Numbered from the stretch's first letter, positions 8,172 to 17,375 are shown. The stretch is 64,000 bases of DNA from JAOZPE01 sp964601275 (GCA_964601275.1 CAZRMV010000003.1:1-64000), one strand, 5' to 3'. Translations and numbers: made by a program. Notes: generated by a model from the letters alone, not told the origin.

Positions 8172-9518
8172 ATGAGCAGCGCAAACGACAACCGGGGCGG
8201 GCGAAGGATCGTCGAGAACGCCCGGGTGATCGACCCCGCGCGCGGGCTGGACGCCACCGGTCACCTGGTGTGCGAAGGGGGCAGGATCCTCTCCTGCGGG
8301 GAGGGACCATCGCCGGCGGAACTCTCCAGGGACGACGCCGAGCACATCGACGCGCGGGGCCTGGTCCTGGCGCCGGGTCTATGGGATATCCACGTGCACT
8401 TGCGCGAACCCGGCCAGGAGGACAAGGAGACCATCGCCACCGGCAGCGCCGCCGCGGCGGCCGGAGGATTCACCGACGTGGCGGCCATGCCCAATACCAC
8501 TCCGCCGGTGGACACCGCGGCTGCGGTGAACCTGGTCCTCGACCGCGCCCGAAAGGCCGGGCTCTGCCGCGTGCATCCCATCGGAGCCATCAGCGTCGGA
8601 CTGCGCAGCGAGAAGATGGTCGAGTACGCCGACCTCGTCGAGGCCGGCGCGAAGGGGTTCTCCGACGACGGCCGTCCGGTGGAAGACGGTGGTTTGATGC
8701 GTCGCGCCATGGACTACAGCCGCATCCTCGGCGTGCCCATGATCACCCACGCCGAGGATCTGACGCTTTCGGCCCAAGGAGTCATGCACGAGGGATCGTG
8801 GAGTACGCGGCTCGGTTTGCGGGGCATCCCCTACGCGGCCGAGACCGCGTGCATCGCCCGCGATATCGAACTGTCCCGATTGACCGGGGCCCGTCTGCAC
8901 GTGGCCCACGTGAGCAGCCGACGCGGGGTCGAGTTGATCCGCGCGGCCAAGCAGGACGGCCTCCCGGTGACCGCCGAGACCGCGCCACATTACCTCGATC
9001 TCACCGACGCCGACTGCGCCGACTACGACCCGCGTTTCAAGATGAATCCACCCCTGCGGACCATGGACGACCAACAGGCCCTGGTCGAAGCCCTGATGGA
9101 CGGCACCATCGACTGTATCGCAACCGACCACGCTCCCCACACCGAGACCGAGAAGAACCGCCCCTTCGCCGAGGCCCCGTTCGGGGTGATCGGCCTGGAG
9201 AGTTCCTTCGCCGTCTGCCACGACCGCCTGGTGCGCCGGGGCGGCATGAAGTTGTCGCGGTTGATCGAACTGATGAGCCTGGGAGGCGCCCGGGTCATGG
9301 GGCTTGTCGGGGGAACCCTGGCCGAAAACGGCCCGAGCGATTTTGTTTTGTTGGACTGCGAGGAGACCTGGACACCGCGGAGCAGGGATTTCTTGAGCAA
9401 GGCACGCAATTGTCCCTGGCTGGGGCGCAGCCTCACCGGCCGGGTGGTGGCCACCCATTTCGGCCCGCGATTCTCCTTCCAACGCGAGTTGCATCTGATG
9501 CGGAAAGCGCGGAGCTGA
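8172..9518 (+). CDS. pyrC: Dihydroorotase
   Basis: Zinc enzyme that closes carbamoyl-aspartate to dihydroorotate. The 448-residue length and motifs fit the class I (PyrC of Gram-positive type) family: metal-binding DIHVHLREPGQEDKETI near 75, GGFTDVAAMPNTTPP, a Lys/His/Asp set including ITHAED, TAETAPHYL and CIATDHAPHTETEK. It lies 55 bp after pyrB; start ATG 8172 has GGAG upstream. It probably works on carbamoyl-aspartate delivered by PyrB in the same operon. Confidence 0.96.
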   Translation: MSSANDNRGGRRIVENARVIDPARGLDATGHLVCEGGRILSCGEGPSPAELSRDDAEHIDARGLVLAPGLWDIHVHLREPGQEDKETIATGSAAAAAGGFTDVAAMPNTTPPVDTAAAVNLVLDRARKAGLCRVHPIGAISVGLRSEKMVEYADLVEAGAKGFSDDGRPVEDGGLMRRAMDYSRILGVPMITHAEDLTLSAQGVMHEGSWSTRLGLRGIPYAAETACIARDIELSRLTGARLHVAHVSSRRGVELIRAAKQDGLPVTAETAPHYLDLTDADCADYDPRFKMNPPLRTMDDQQALVEALMDGTIDCIATDHAPHTETEKNRPFAEAPFGVIGLESSFAVCHDRLVRRGGMKLSRLIELMSLGGARVMGLVGGTLAENGPSDFVLLDCEETWTPRSRDFLSKARNCPWLGRSLTGRVVATHFGPRFSFQRELHLMRKARS

Positions 9519-9522
9519 AGCC

Positions 9523-11070
9523 ATGCGCGGAACCCACCTCATCACGGCGGCACTCGTCGCCGGGATACTGCTCCTGGGGGGGTGCGCGTATTACAACGCC
9601 TTCTACAACGCCAAGAAAGCCTATTCCGAGGGCGAGGCGCTGGGGAAGGACATCGATCCGAAGGACCGGCCCTCCGGAGCCCAGCGGCCCAAGTACGCCA
9701 CCGCGATCGCCAAGTGCAGGATCGTCCTCGACGAGTACCCCGACAGCAAATACGTCGACGATGCCCTCTTTCTCATGGGCAAGTGCCAGTTCCGGTTGCG
9801 GGAGTACCGCAAGGCCATCCGCAACTTCGACAACGTCCTCACCAATTTTCCCAACAGCAAGTTCACCGAGGAGGCGTTGTTCCTGAAGTCGGTGGCCCAT
9901 CTCACCCTGGGCGAAGAGCAGATCAGCCTGGATACCATGAAGCGTCTGCGGGAGAAGTTTCCCGAAAGCAAGTACGCCGCCGAGGCCCTGTTCCAGCTCG
10001 GGGACATCTTCGCGTCCAAGGAGGAATACGAGCGGGCCTTGACCTACTACCGGGAATTCATCGAGAAGTTTCCCAAGCACAAGGAACGCCAGCGGGTTCT
10101 CTTCGATATCGCCCAGATCGAGTTGAAGCTGCAGCGCTATGATGACGCGGAGAAGACCCTCGCCGAAGTGGCCAAGGACAAGAAGAAGGAGCACCTGGAC
10201 CGGGTGATCGAGGCCAAGCTCCTGCGGGCGGAAGCCCTGAACGAACTGGGCCGCAGCGAGGAGGCGGCCGAACTCCTCTCGTCGATCGAGGAGCAGGCGG
10301 CGCTGTTCGGCAAGCGCGGCGATTCCCTCCTGCTCAAGGGCCGCATCGAACTCTCGCTGGGCAACGAGGACGAGGGAATGACCATCCTGCAGCAGGTCAT
10401 CGCCGAGTTTCCCAAGAGCCCTTTGGAGACCCAGGCCCGCTACATCATCGCCACCTACTACCTGGAGGCCAAGGGCCCCGAAGAGAAGAAGGTGGCCGAC
10501 GAGCTGCAGGCCGCGGTGGATGACGGACTGAAGGGTGATTTCGCCGACAAGACACGGGATCTCAAGATCAAGATCGACCGCTACCAGAAGTTGGCGAGGC
10601 AACTGGAAAAACCGGACAGTACGTCATGGAAGGGCGCCTTCGAAATGGCCGAATTGCTGTACTTCGATTTCGAGCGTCCTCGCCTGGCGCTGGAGAAATA
10701 CCAACTGGTCTTGAACGAGTACCCGGACTGTCCGCTGGCCCCCCGCGCCGCCTACGCGGTGGGTTATCTCCAGTCACGGGAATTGGACGCTCCGGAGAAG
10801 GCCGAGGAAGCCTACGCCCTGCTCGAAGAGAGATATCCGGAGAGCCCGCAGGCCCGCGCTCGCCGCGGAGAAGTCTTCCTCGAAGCCAATCCGCGCCGCC
10901 TGGGGAGCGCCCAGTACGCGTCCGGCCCCCGCGCTCCCGGTGCCGCAGCCGGGGGGGCGAACCAGATTCCCAGCATCGTCTCGGGAGAGCGGCCCAGCGC
11001 CGATCCCCTGCGTGCGCTCCGCCACGGTGGTCCCGGGGCGAGGACCCCGCGAACCCGGAGGGGGCGATGA
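9523..11070 (+). CDS. TPR lipoprotein inside the pyr operon
   Basis: A 515-residue predicted lipoprotein: hydrophobic signal then lipobox LLGGC (Cys about 21), followed by the unusual aromatic stretch YYNAFYNAKKAY. The rest is a solenoid of about eight BamD/YbgF-like TPRs with recurrent F-P-x-S-x-F/Y-x-x-E-A repeats (for example YPDSKYVDDALFLMGKCQFR; FPNSKFTEEALFLKS). The last 60 residues are Pro/Gly/Arg-rich and disordered. It starts 4 bp after pyrC and overlaps pyrK by 3 bp, so it is cotranscribed with pyrimidine genes although nothing in it suggests nucleotide metabolism. Possibly an outer-membrane assembly or complex scaffold. Confidence 0.8.
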   Translation: MRGTHLITAALVAGILLLGGCAYYNAFYNAKKAYSEGEALGKDIDPKDRPSGAQRPKYATAIAKCRIVLDEYPDSKYVDDALFLMGKCQFRLREYRKAIRNFDNVLTNFPNSKFTEEALFLKSVAHLTLGEEQISLDTMKRLREKFPESKYAAEALFQLGDIFASKEEYERALTYYREFIEKFPKHKERQRVLFDIAQIELKLQRYDDAEKTLAEVAKDKKKEHLDRVIEAKLLRAEALNELGRSEEAAELLSSIEEQAALFGKRGDSLLLKGRIELSLGNEDEGMTILQQVIAEFPKSPLETQARYIIATYYLEAKGPEEKKVADELQAAVDDGLKGDFADKTRDLKIKIDRYQKLARQLEKPDSTSWKGAFEMAELLYFDFERPRLALEKYQLVLNEYPDCPLAPRAAYAVGYLQSRELDAPEKAEEAYALLEERYPESPQARARRGEVFLEANPRRLGSAQYASGPRAPGAAAGGANQIPSIVSGERPSADPLRALRHGGPGARTPRTRRGR

Positions 11071-11837
11071 ACCGGAGCTTGTGTGCGGCCACGATCGTGT
11101 CGCGGCGGGAAGTGGCCCGCGACGCCTGGCTCGTCGATTTCGATCTCCAGCTCGAAGCACCGGTCCATGCGGGGCAGTTCGCCATGGTGCATCCGCTCGA
11201 CGGCGCGTGCCTGTTGCCCAGGCCCTACAGCATCCTCGACGCCGTAGAGGGCCGCATGTCCCTCTACGTGAAGGAAGTGGGCCGGGGCAGCCGGGCATTG
11301 GTCCGCAAGCCGGAAGGACAGCCGGTCGAGGTCTTCGCTCCCCTGGGTCGCCCCTTTCCCCTGGAACGATTCCGGGGGCGTGAGGTGATCCTGGTCGCCG
11401 GCGGGGTCGGGCTGGTCCCTTTGTGGAAACTGCGCCGGGAACTGTTGGCTGCGAAGGAGAGGCCGCCCCTCGCGCTCTTCGGAGCGAGAACGCCGGCCGA
11501 TCTTCCCCGGCCCCTGCTCGAGGGTTGGCGGCTCCACGTCGAAGAAGGTGCGGACGCGGAGATGGAGGAAGGCCGGGTGACCCGCGGACTCGATGCGGCG
11601 ATCCGCCAGCGGAAGAATCCGGTGGTGGCGCTGTGCGGTCCTGCGGCGATGATGGAGGCCGGCGCCCGCATCGCTCGCCACGCGGGCGCCGAGGTGTGGC
11701 TCTGCCTGGAGGAACAGATGGCCTGCGGAGCCGGAGTCTGCCGCTCCTGCGCCCTTCCCGCCGCCGATGGAACGACCATGAAGACGGTCTGCCACGATGG
11801 CCCGGTCTTCTCTTTCGACGAGATCGCCCATGACTGA
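11067..11837 (+). CDS. pyrK: Dihydroorotate dehydrogenase electron-transfer subunit
   Basis: FAD and 2Fe-2S subunit that passes electrons from PyrD to NAD+. The 256 residues show the ferredoxin-reductase layout: flavin site RPYSILDA, NAD-binding GGVGLVPLWKLRREL, and a C-terminal cluster loop with Cys in EEQMACGAGVCRSCAL and a later TVCHDGPVF. ATG 11067 overlaps the TPR gene stop; its own stop overlaps pyrD by 8 bp, which fits a stoichiometric PyrDK complex. Confidence 0.95.
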   Translation: MNRSLCAATIVSRREVARDAWLVDFDLQLEAPVHAGQFAMVHPLDGACLLPRPYSILDAVEGRMSLYVKEVGRGSRALVRKPEGQPVEVFAPLGRPFPLERFRGREVILVAGGVGLVPLWKLRRELLAAKERPPLALFGARTPADLPRPLLEGWRLHVEEGADAEMEEGRVTRGLDAAIRQRKNPVVALCGPAAMMEAGARIARHAGAEVWLCLEEQMACGAGVCRSCALPAADGTTMKTVCHDGPVFSFDEIAHD

Positions 11838-12768
11838 TCCACGGTCTGGAGACATCGACCTGCGAGTGACCATCGGCCCGGTGGAGTTTCCCAACCCCGT
11901 CTTCACCGCTTCGGGGGCGTGGGGGTACGGCCTGGAATACCTGGACCTGGTCGATCCCGCGCAACTGGGTGGAGTGGTGACCAAGACCATCACGGTGCAG
12001 CCCCGCCTGGGAAACCCCCAGCCCCGGGTGCGCGAGCTGCCCACCGGCATGCTCAATTCCATCGGATTGGAGAATGTCGGGCTGAAGGCGTTCGTCGCCG
12101 ACAAATTGCCCCGGCTCGCCGAGCGCAGGGTGCGCACCATCGTCTCGTTGGCCGGACGTCGCGAAGAGGAATTCGCGGAGATGATCGCCGAGCTGACCGG
12201 GCACCCGGGATGGGTGGGAGTGGAACTCAACCTCTCCTGTCCGAACGTCGCCGAGGGCGGACTCGATTTCGGCGCCGACCCCGCGCGCATCCGCTCCATC
12301 ACCCGGCGGGCTGCTGGCGCCCTGCCGCCGGATCGCTGTCTGTGGGTGAAGCTCACTCCCAACAACGCACCGATCGCCGCCCTCGCCCGCGCGGCGCAAC
12401 ACGAGGGGGCGCACGCGGTGAGCTGCATCAACACCGTGGTGGGCTTGGAGATTGACCTCGACCGGAAGCGGCCGGTCTTTCCCCGGGGCATCGCCGGCTA
12501 CAGCGGCCCGGGCATCAAGCCCATCGCCCTGGCCAAGGTGTGGGAAGCCTCCCGCGCGGTGACGATTCCGGTGATCGGCATCGGCGGCATCACCAGCGTC
12601 GAGGATGTGCTGGAATTCTTCGTGGCCGGAGCGAGCGCGGTGCAACTGGGGACTTCGCTGTTTGCCCGGCCCGACCGAGCCCACCGCCTCCTCGAGCGCT
12701 TGCCGGCAGCACTCGCCGCGCTGGGAGTCGCCCGTCCCACCGACCTGTGGGGAAGCGAACCGTCTTGA
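11830..12768 (+). CDS. pyrD: Dihydroorotate dehydrogenase (class 1B)
   Basis: FMN enzyme oxidising dihydroorotate to orotate with PyrK, and so with NAD+ as acceptor. Motifs: NPVFTASGAWGYGLEY at the N-terminus, GVVTKTITVQPRLGNPQPRV with the FMN-binding Lys, GMLNSIGLEN, VELNLSCPNV with the catalytic Cys of class 1 enzymes, and VIGIGGITSVEDVLEFFVAGA for the FMN phosphate. ATG 11830 was chosen because the 11 residues encoded before it lie within pyrK and are not conserved. Last gene of the pyr operon; pyrE and pyrF are not in the window. Confidence 0.96.
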   Translation: MTDPRSGDIDLRVTIGPVEFPNPVFTASGAWGYGLEYLDLVDPAQLGGVVTKTITVQPRLGNPQPRVRELPTGMLNSIGLENVGLKAFVADKLPRLAERRVRTIVSLAGRREEEFAEMIAELTGHPGWVGVELNLSCPNVAEGGLDFGADPARIRSITRRAAGALPPDRCLWVKLTPNNAPIAALARAAQHEGAHAVSCINTVVGLEIDLDRKRPVFPRGIAGYSGPGIKPIALAKVWEASRAVTIPVIGIGGITSVEDVLEFFVAGASAVQLGTSLFARPDRAHRLLERLPAALAALGVARPTDLWGSEPS

Positions 12769-12772
12769 GCCC

Positions 12773-12793
12773 CGGTGGGTCTCTTCTCCACCG
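12773..12793 (+). terminator. Weak hairpin after the pyr operon
   Basis: CGGTGG (12773-12778) pairs with CCACCG (12788-12793) four bases after the pyrD stop, followed by only two T. It sits between convergent genes and may help end transcription. Confidence 0.35.
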
Positions 12794-12829
12794 TTCCATC
12801 CAGCCCCGATCCAGTGGCCCGGGATGGTC

Positions 12830-13810
12830 CTAGCGCCGGGCCGATACCAGTCGGTCGAAGGCTTCCTTCAGTCCCTGGTGGATGCGCGCGATGTCCTCGT
12901 CCTTCCAGGCCGAGGGATCCTCGCGGATGAAGGTGGTCAGATCCTCGCGGTTGTCGAAGCGTGCCAGGGGCAGGTGGAAGACCTTGCCCCGCGTCTCCAC
13001 CTTCACCGTGTTCTCCCGGTCACTCTGCTGCAGCAGCCACTCGATGTCGTCACACCCGTAATCGCCCAGCATCACCTTGATGGGGACTCCGTGGTGGAGG
13101 ATCGAGGCGTCTCCGTCGCGGCCCGGCCGGGCCCGTTCCTCGTTCTTGCGCCGGGACTCCTCCGGCGTCACCCAGATGTACAGGACGTCGGCGCGTGAGA
13201 GGATCTCGTCGGAAAGCTGGGAGAAACTGTAGCGGTATCCGAAGGGAGCGGGCAGGGGCATCTTCGAACCCTGTGGCCCTCCACGGGCGAACTCGATGAC
13301 CACGGTCTTGCCCTCGAGGGTGGCGGGAATCCCCGCCAGTTTCTCCTCGAGCAGCGATCTGGCTTCGTCTTCGAGGGCCTGGCGCAGCTCCGCCCGCAGA
13401 TCCGGCGGGAGTCTTCCCAGGGCGGGGTCGGCGCCCACGATGGCGCGGGCGCGGTCCAGCCGTTCCATCAACCACTGCGCCGCCGAGTCCACCTCGATCG
13501 AAGGGCGCTCCCGGAGGTCGCGGTGGTCCTCGTTCACCAGGTGGATCAGGGTTCCCCAGTCGAGCGGCTGGAGGAAGGGTTCCTGCGAAGAGGCGAAGAA
13601 GATCCCGTCGTGGCCGCGCTGCACCAGTTCCTCGGAGATCCGCCGCATGATGTGGACATAGGGGTAGTCGTCGAGCTGGACCGTCTCGCCCATGTGGAAG
13701 TCGCGCCGGACCACCTCGGGATCGAGCTGGGCCAGGTAGCGCCGCACCTCGGACTTTCCCGAGGCGGGAAGGGCGGTCAACAGCAGGGTGTCGATGGTTT
13801 CCGTCATCAC
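12830..13810 (-). CDS. P-loop NTPase of unknown function
   Basis: A 326-residue soluble protein. Residues 13-20 (A-L-P-A-S-G-K-S) form a Walker A-like loop in which the first Gly is Ala. Later features include an acidic LDDYPYVHIMRRISEELVQRG region, VVIEFARGG as a possible Walker B-like strand, and DVLYIWVTPEESRRKNEER, which looks like a LID-type arginine-rich segment of nucleotide or small-molecule kinases. The substrate is unknown. Its start overlaps the stop of the HemC-like gene by 4 bp, so the two are translationally coupled and probably work together. Confidence 0.65.
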   Translation of the reverse strand: MMTETIDTLLLTALPASGKSEVRRYLAQLDPEVVRRDFHMGETVQLDDYPYVHIMRRISEELVQRGHDGIFFASSQEPFLQPLDWGTLIHLVNEDHRDLRERPSIEVDSAAQWLMERLDRARAIVGADPALGRLPPDLRAELRQALEDEARSLLEEKLAGIPATLEGKTVVIEFARGGPQGSKMPLPAPFGYRYSFSQLSDEILSRADVLYIWVTPEESRRKNEERARPGRDGDASILHHGVPIKVMLGDYGCDDIEWLLQQSDRENTVKVETRGKVFHLPLARFDNREDLTTFIREDPSAWKDEDIARIHQGLKEAFDRLVSARR

Positions 13811-14931
13811 CAGGACTCCTCATCTTCCTCTTCGAGCAGTTCGTCGTCGGCTTCCAGGAGATCTTCTTCGCCGGTTGCGTCCAGGAGCTCTTCGCGGGCC
13901 TTTGTGCGCCAGGTGCTGTCTCCGTCGTTCTCGAGGTGGTTGACCCCCAGGATCGAGGCGAGATCGCCACTGGGATGGCCCGCCGGGGTCAAGGCGAGAC
14001 CGTCGCCCTCGTCCGCGTCCCAGGACGCGGCCTGGGCTTCGCGGGCCTCCTTCAGCAACTCGGCCAGGGCCCGTCCCACCTCGCCGGGGGACGAGGCCTT
14101 CCCCTCGACGCCCTCGCGCAGGACGAAGGACGCGGTGGCGTCGGTCACCATGCCCAACAGGAGAAGCCGCGAGCCCTTGCACTGGGCCAGGGCGCTCACC
14201 GGCGCGTCCCAGTCACATCCGAGGGTCTCCATGAAGGCCCGTTCGGCCGCGTATTCCTGGGCGGTACAGCGGTCGTGGATCTGGGTGAGACGGGAGCGGG
14301 TGAGATCGTCATCGGGGCGGGTGACGCAGACCAGGATGCCCGAGCACGGGGCCGGGATCATCAACTCGACGGGAAAGATCTCGCTGACGCGTTCCTGCAG
14401 TCCCAGGTGTTCGACCGCCGCGTTGGGCAGGATCAGCGCTTCGATGCGTTCCTGCACCAGGCTCTCCAGCCAATTGCCCACATCTCCGCTCATCAGGGTC
14501 CAGTCGAGATCCTCGCGATAATCGAGCATCTGCGCCCGCGCCCGCAGTTGCACCACTCCCACCGCCGCGCCGCTCTCCAGCTCGTCGAGCGTCTTTCCAC
14601 GCGGGGACAGCAGGACATCGTAGGGAGAGCTGCGGTGGGGGATCGCCGCGATCGAGAGGTCCGCGGGCAGGTCGTTGCGCAGATCGAAGCCGCGATGCAC
14701 CACCATGTCGCACTTCTCCTCGCGCAACATGCGGTGCAGAAGCGCGATGCTGCGGCGGTTCTCCGCCAGGTGTTCCGCATGCACCGGGGGAAACTGTTCG
14801 TTGTCGGTGCGGACCATCTCCAGGTGCACCGGGTAGGACGGGGCGCGTTCCTTCAGCAGCTCGACGATGTAGTCGGCTTGTGACCGGGCCAGCCCGTCCT
14901 CGCGGGTTCCGATGGTGAGCGGGGTTTCCAT
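13807..14931 (-). CDS. HemC-like (hydroxymethylbilane synthase-like) protein, divergent
   Basis: The 374 residues follow the porphobilinogen deaminase fold from end to end: IGTREDGLARSQADYI (Arg10), VVHRGFDLRNDLP with Asp83 at the catalytic Asp position, GLQERVSEIFP, IPAPCSGIL, and ERAFMETLGCDWDAP with Cys239 at the dipyrromethane attachment site. Several substrate/cofactor-binding arginines of E. coli HemC appear replaced: TSSLRR is VVQLRA (R132 to A131), RGNVGTR is SGDVGNW (R149 to S148, R155 to W154), and HSxKD has lost its Lys. A very acidic tail of about 30 residues follows. It sits 3 bp from the WecA-like gene and overlaps the P-loop NTPase. It may be a slow, specialised or non-catalytic deaminase. 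Confidence 0.7.
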   Translation of the reverse strand: METPLTIGTREDGLARSQADYIVELLKERAPSYPVHLEMVRTDNEQFPPVHAEHLAENRRSIALLHRMLREEKCDMVVHRGFDLRNDLPADLSIAAIPHRSSPYDVLLSPRGKTLDELESGAAVGVVQLRARAQMLDYREDLDWTLMSGDVGNWLESLVQERIEALILPNAAVEHLGLQERVSEIFPVELMIPAPCSGILVCVTRPDDDLTRSRLTQIHDRCTAQEYAAERAFMETLGCDWDAPVSALAQCKGSRLLLLGMVTDATASFVLREGVEGKASSPGEVGRALAELLKEAREAQAASWDADEGDGLALTPAGHPSGDLASILGVNHLENDGDSTWRTKAREELLDATGEEDLLEADDELLEEEDEESW

Positions 14932-14934
14932 GGA

Positions 14935-16011
14935 TCAGGCGGCCTGGTCCTGGGAGATCGCACGCTCCTCGCCGGGTTGCGCCGTCGCCGTCTCCGTCCG
15001 CAGGATGGCGTGGGGGCGGACGATCCAGGCCAAGGGCAGGGTGGCGAGCACCAGAGCGGTGGTCCACAGCACGGGGTGGCTCTCCAGGATCACCGCCGCG
15101 CCCGTTGCCGCACTCAGGGCGGAAAGCCCGCTGAGGCTCAGGCCGGCGCCCCGGGGAGAGAATCCGGCGTCGAGCAGACGGTGGTGCACATGGCCGAGAT
15201 CGCCCCGGAAGATGCTGTCTCCCCGGACCCAGCGACGCACGATCGCGTAGCTGGCGTCCAGGGCGGGCACCCACGACAACAGCACCAGACCCGAAAGGGT
15301 CCGCACCGAGGGGGCGGACCAGAAGATCGCCGCGCCGACCCCGGCCAGGACGAACCCGAGGAACATCGATCCGGTGTCTCCCATGATGATGCGGGCCGGC
15401 GGGGCGTTCTGGTGCAGGAAGGCCAGGCTCGCGCCGGCCACCGCCGCGGCCACCAGGGCCGCCTCGGGAAGACCCAGGGCCCAGGCCACCGCGACCATTC
15501 CCGCCGCCTGCGCGGTGGCCACTCCCGAGGCCAGGCCGTCGAGCCCGTCGATGAGGTTCATGGCGTTGGTAAGGCCGAGCATCCACACGAGAAGCAGCAA
15601 GGCGAGCAGGAAGTGCACCTGGGGCGCCAGCAACGCGGAAAGTCCCAGCGCGTCCATGTGGACCTGCAACAGGAAGACCGCGAGCGACTGGGTCAGCAGC
15701 TTCTTCCAGGGAAGCGTTCCCTGGAGATCGTCGATGAGTCCCAGCACCACGACCAGTCCGCCGGAAAGGATCACCCCGGCCAGGAACCGGGAACTCTCCG
15801 AACCGCGCCAGGGAGGGAAGGCCAGGTAGGCCGCCACCAGGGCCGCCACCACTGCACCGTAGATCGCCAGACCTCCCAGCTGGGGACGGCTGGCCCGGAC
15901 GGCCGTCCCCAGCTCGGGGATGGCCATCCGGCGGACCAGAGGGGTCAGCCCCAACCCGGCAAGGCACGCCACGCAGAAACCGAAGACCGCGGTCGTCACC
16001 AGCACGCGCAA
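14935..16011 (-). CDS. WecA/TagO-family undecaprenyl-phosphate sugar-1-phosphate transferase
   Basis: Integral membrane enzyme (358 residues, about ten membrane segments) that starts lipid-linked glycan synthesis by moving a HexNAc-1-phosphate to undecaprenyl phosphate. Signature sites: RPQLGG, VVLGLIDDLQGTLPWK with the DD pair, NAMNLIDGLDGLASG, GDTGSMFLGF, and GDLGHVHHRLLDAGFS with the HxHH motif. It belongs to the minus-strand polysaccharide block but is separated from the flippase by about 80 bp. It could also act on teichoic-acid-like or O-antigen-like glycans. Confidence 0.92.
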   Translation of the reverse strand: MRVLVTTAVFGFCVACLAGLGLTPLVRRMAIPELGTAVRASRPQLGGLAIYGAVVAALVAAYLAFPPWRGSESSRFLAGVILSGGLVVVLGLIDDLQGTLPWKKLLTQSLAVFLLQVHMDALGLSALLAPQVHFLLALLLLVWMLGLTNAMNLIDGLDGLASGVATAQAAGMVAVAWALGLPEAALVAAAVAGASLAFLHQNAPPARIIMGDTGSMFLGFVLAGVGAAIFWSAPSVRTLSGLVLLSWVPALDASYAIVRRWVRGDSIFRGDLGHVHHRLLDAGFSPRGAGLSLSGLSALSAATGAAVILESHPVLWTTALVLATLPLAWIVRPHAILRTETATAQPGEERAISQDQAA

Positions 16012-16092
16012 CCTTCTTGGAGCCAGAGGCCCCGTGGGCAGGGGACAAAGGGTGGAGGATCGTCTTCCGTTTAGCGCCCGAGCCTGCCAAGG

Positions 16093-17373
16093 TCAAGTAC
16101 TATTGGAGCTTGCGCGGCCCGGGGCCAGTTCGCGGGTGATCGAGCGGACGATCGCCAACCCGCCCAGGCTGAGGGGAACCAGGCTGGCGATGGTGGCCAG
16201 GATCGCCCCGACCGCGCCCAGGGGCGGAATCAACAGCAGATTGGCCGCGACGTTGAGCGCGGCGGTCAGGGCCATGAGCCGGGCGTATGTCGATTGACGG
16301 TCGGTGGCGAGCAGGACCGGGAAGACCACCGTCCCGACCCCCCGCAGGAAGAGGATGGGGGCCATCCACCGCAAGAGATCGGCCGAGGTGGAGAAGGTCC
16401 GCCCGTACAGCGCCACCACCAGTGGAGGTCCGATCCAGTAGAGGGCCGCACCTCCCCCCACCGCGAACGCCGCAGACCAGAGCAATCCGGTGCGCAGGCG
16501 CAGCCGGAACAACGGGGCGTGACCGTCCTTCAAGGCCCGGATCAAGGCCGGCCGGAGGGTCCAGGCGATGGCGAAGGTGGGGAAGAGCGCGGCGTCGAGC
16601 ACGGTGCGGGCCACTCCGAAATCGCCCGCGGTCGCCGCGTCCTTCAACCATCCCACCATGAGCTTGTCGGTCTGGGCGTAGACGAGGAAGGAGGCCGACG
16701 AGAGGGCCAGCGGGAAACTGATGGAGAACATCCGGCGCCTCGCTTGCGCGCCGTCGACTCCCCCCGTGGGGAAACGGCGCAACAGCCAGGACCACACCCC
16801 GGCCGAGGTCACCAGTTGCGAAACGGCATGACCAGCCAGGAAGGTCACCACGCCCCATCCTGCCGAGCGCACCCACAATACCACCGCGATCCGCAGCGCG
16901 AGGAAGACCACGCGCACCCCCAGCAGGAGGGGATAACGCCTCAAGCCGACCAGGATCTCTCCGGTCAGTTCGTAGGAAGAGGCGGCCACGATCACCGCCG
17001 CGACCAGGTAGAAGGGGTCGACCAGCGCGTCTCCGTCGATGAACCGGGCCAGGGGCGCCGAGACCAGCAGGGCGATGAGGGCGGTGGGAAGGGTGAAGAG
17101 ACCGCGCAAGGCGAGTGCTGCTCGAATCCACGGCCCCGGCCGGTCCTCGTGCTCGGAGACCAGGCGGCTCGCCGCGGCCTGGATCCCGAACTTGCCGACG
17201 ATGAGGAAGAAGGTCGCGGCCGACATGACCAGGATGTAGCGGCCGGTGGCCTGACGCCCGAGATAGGGGAAGAGCAGGACGGAGACCAGGAAGGAACCGA
17301 TCAGGGGAAGGATCGCCGAACCGAGGTTCCAGACGAGACCGCTCGACAGACCTCCCGATGACCCTGCTTTCAT
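16093..17373 (-). CDS. Wzx-like oligosaccharide flippase
   Basis: A 426-residue polytopic membrane protein of the MATE/MVF-like polysaccharide flippase family, with about 12-14 hydrophobic segments. It opens with GLVWNLGSAILPLIGSFLVS and has the typical PYLGRQATGRYILVMSAATF second helix and a cytoplasmic YAQTDKLMVGWLKDAATAG loop. ATG 17373 gives the right N-terminus; upstream codons in this frame are a shadow of ugd. It lies 2 bp after ugd and would move a lipid-linked repeat unit across the inner membrane. Confidence 0.85.
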   Translation of the reverse strand: MKAGSSGGLSSGLVWNLGSAILPLIGSFLVSVLLFPYLGRQATGRYILVMSAATFFLIVGKFGIQAAASRLVSEHEDRPGPWIRAALALRGLFTLPTALIALLVSAPLARFIDGDALVDPFYLVAAVIVAASSYELTGEILVGLRRYPLLLGVRVVFLALRIAVVLWVRSAGWGVVTFLAGHAVSQLVTSAGVWSWLLRRFPTGGVDGAQARRRMFSISFPLALSSASFLVYAQTDKLMVGWLKDAATAGDFGVARTVLDAALFPTFAIAWTLRPALIRALKDGHAPLFRLRLRTGLLWSAAFAVGGGAALYWIGPPLVVALYGRTFSTSADLLRWMAPILFLRGVGTVVFPVLLATDRQSTYARLMALTAALNVAANLLLIPPLGAVGAILATIASLVPLSLGGLAIVRSITRELAPGRASSNST

Positions 17374-17375
17374 GA

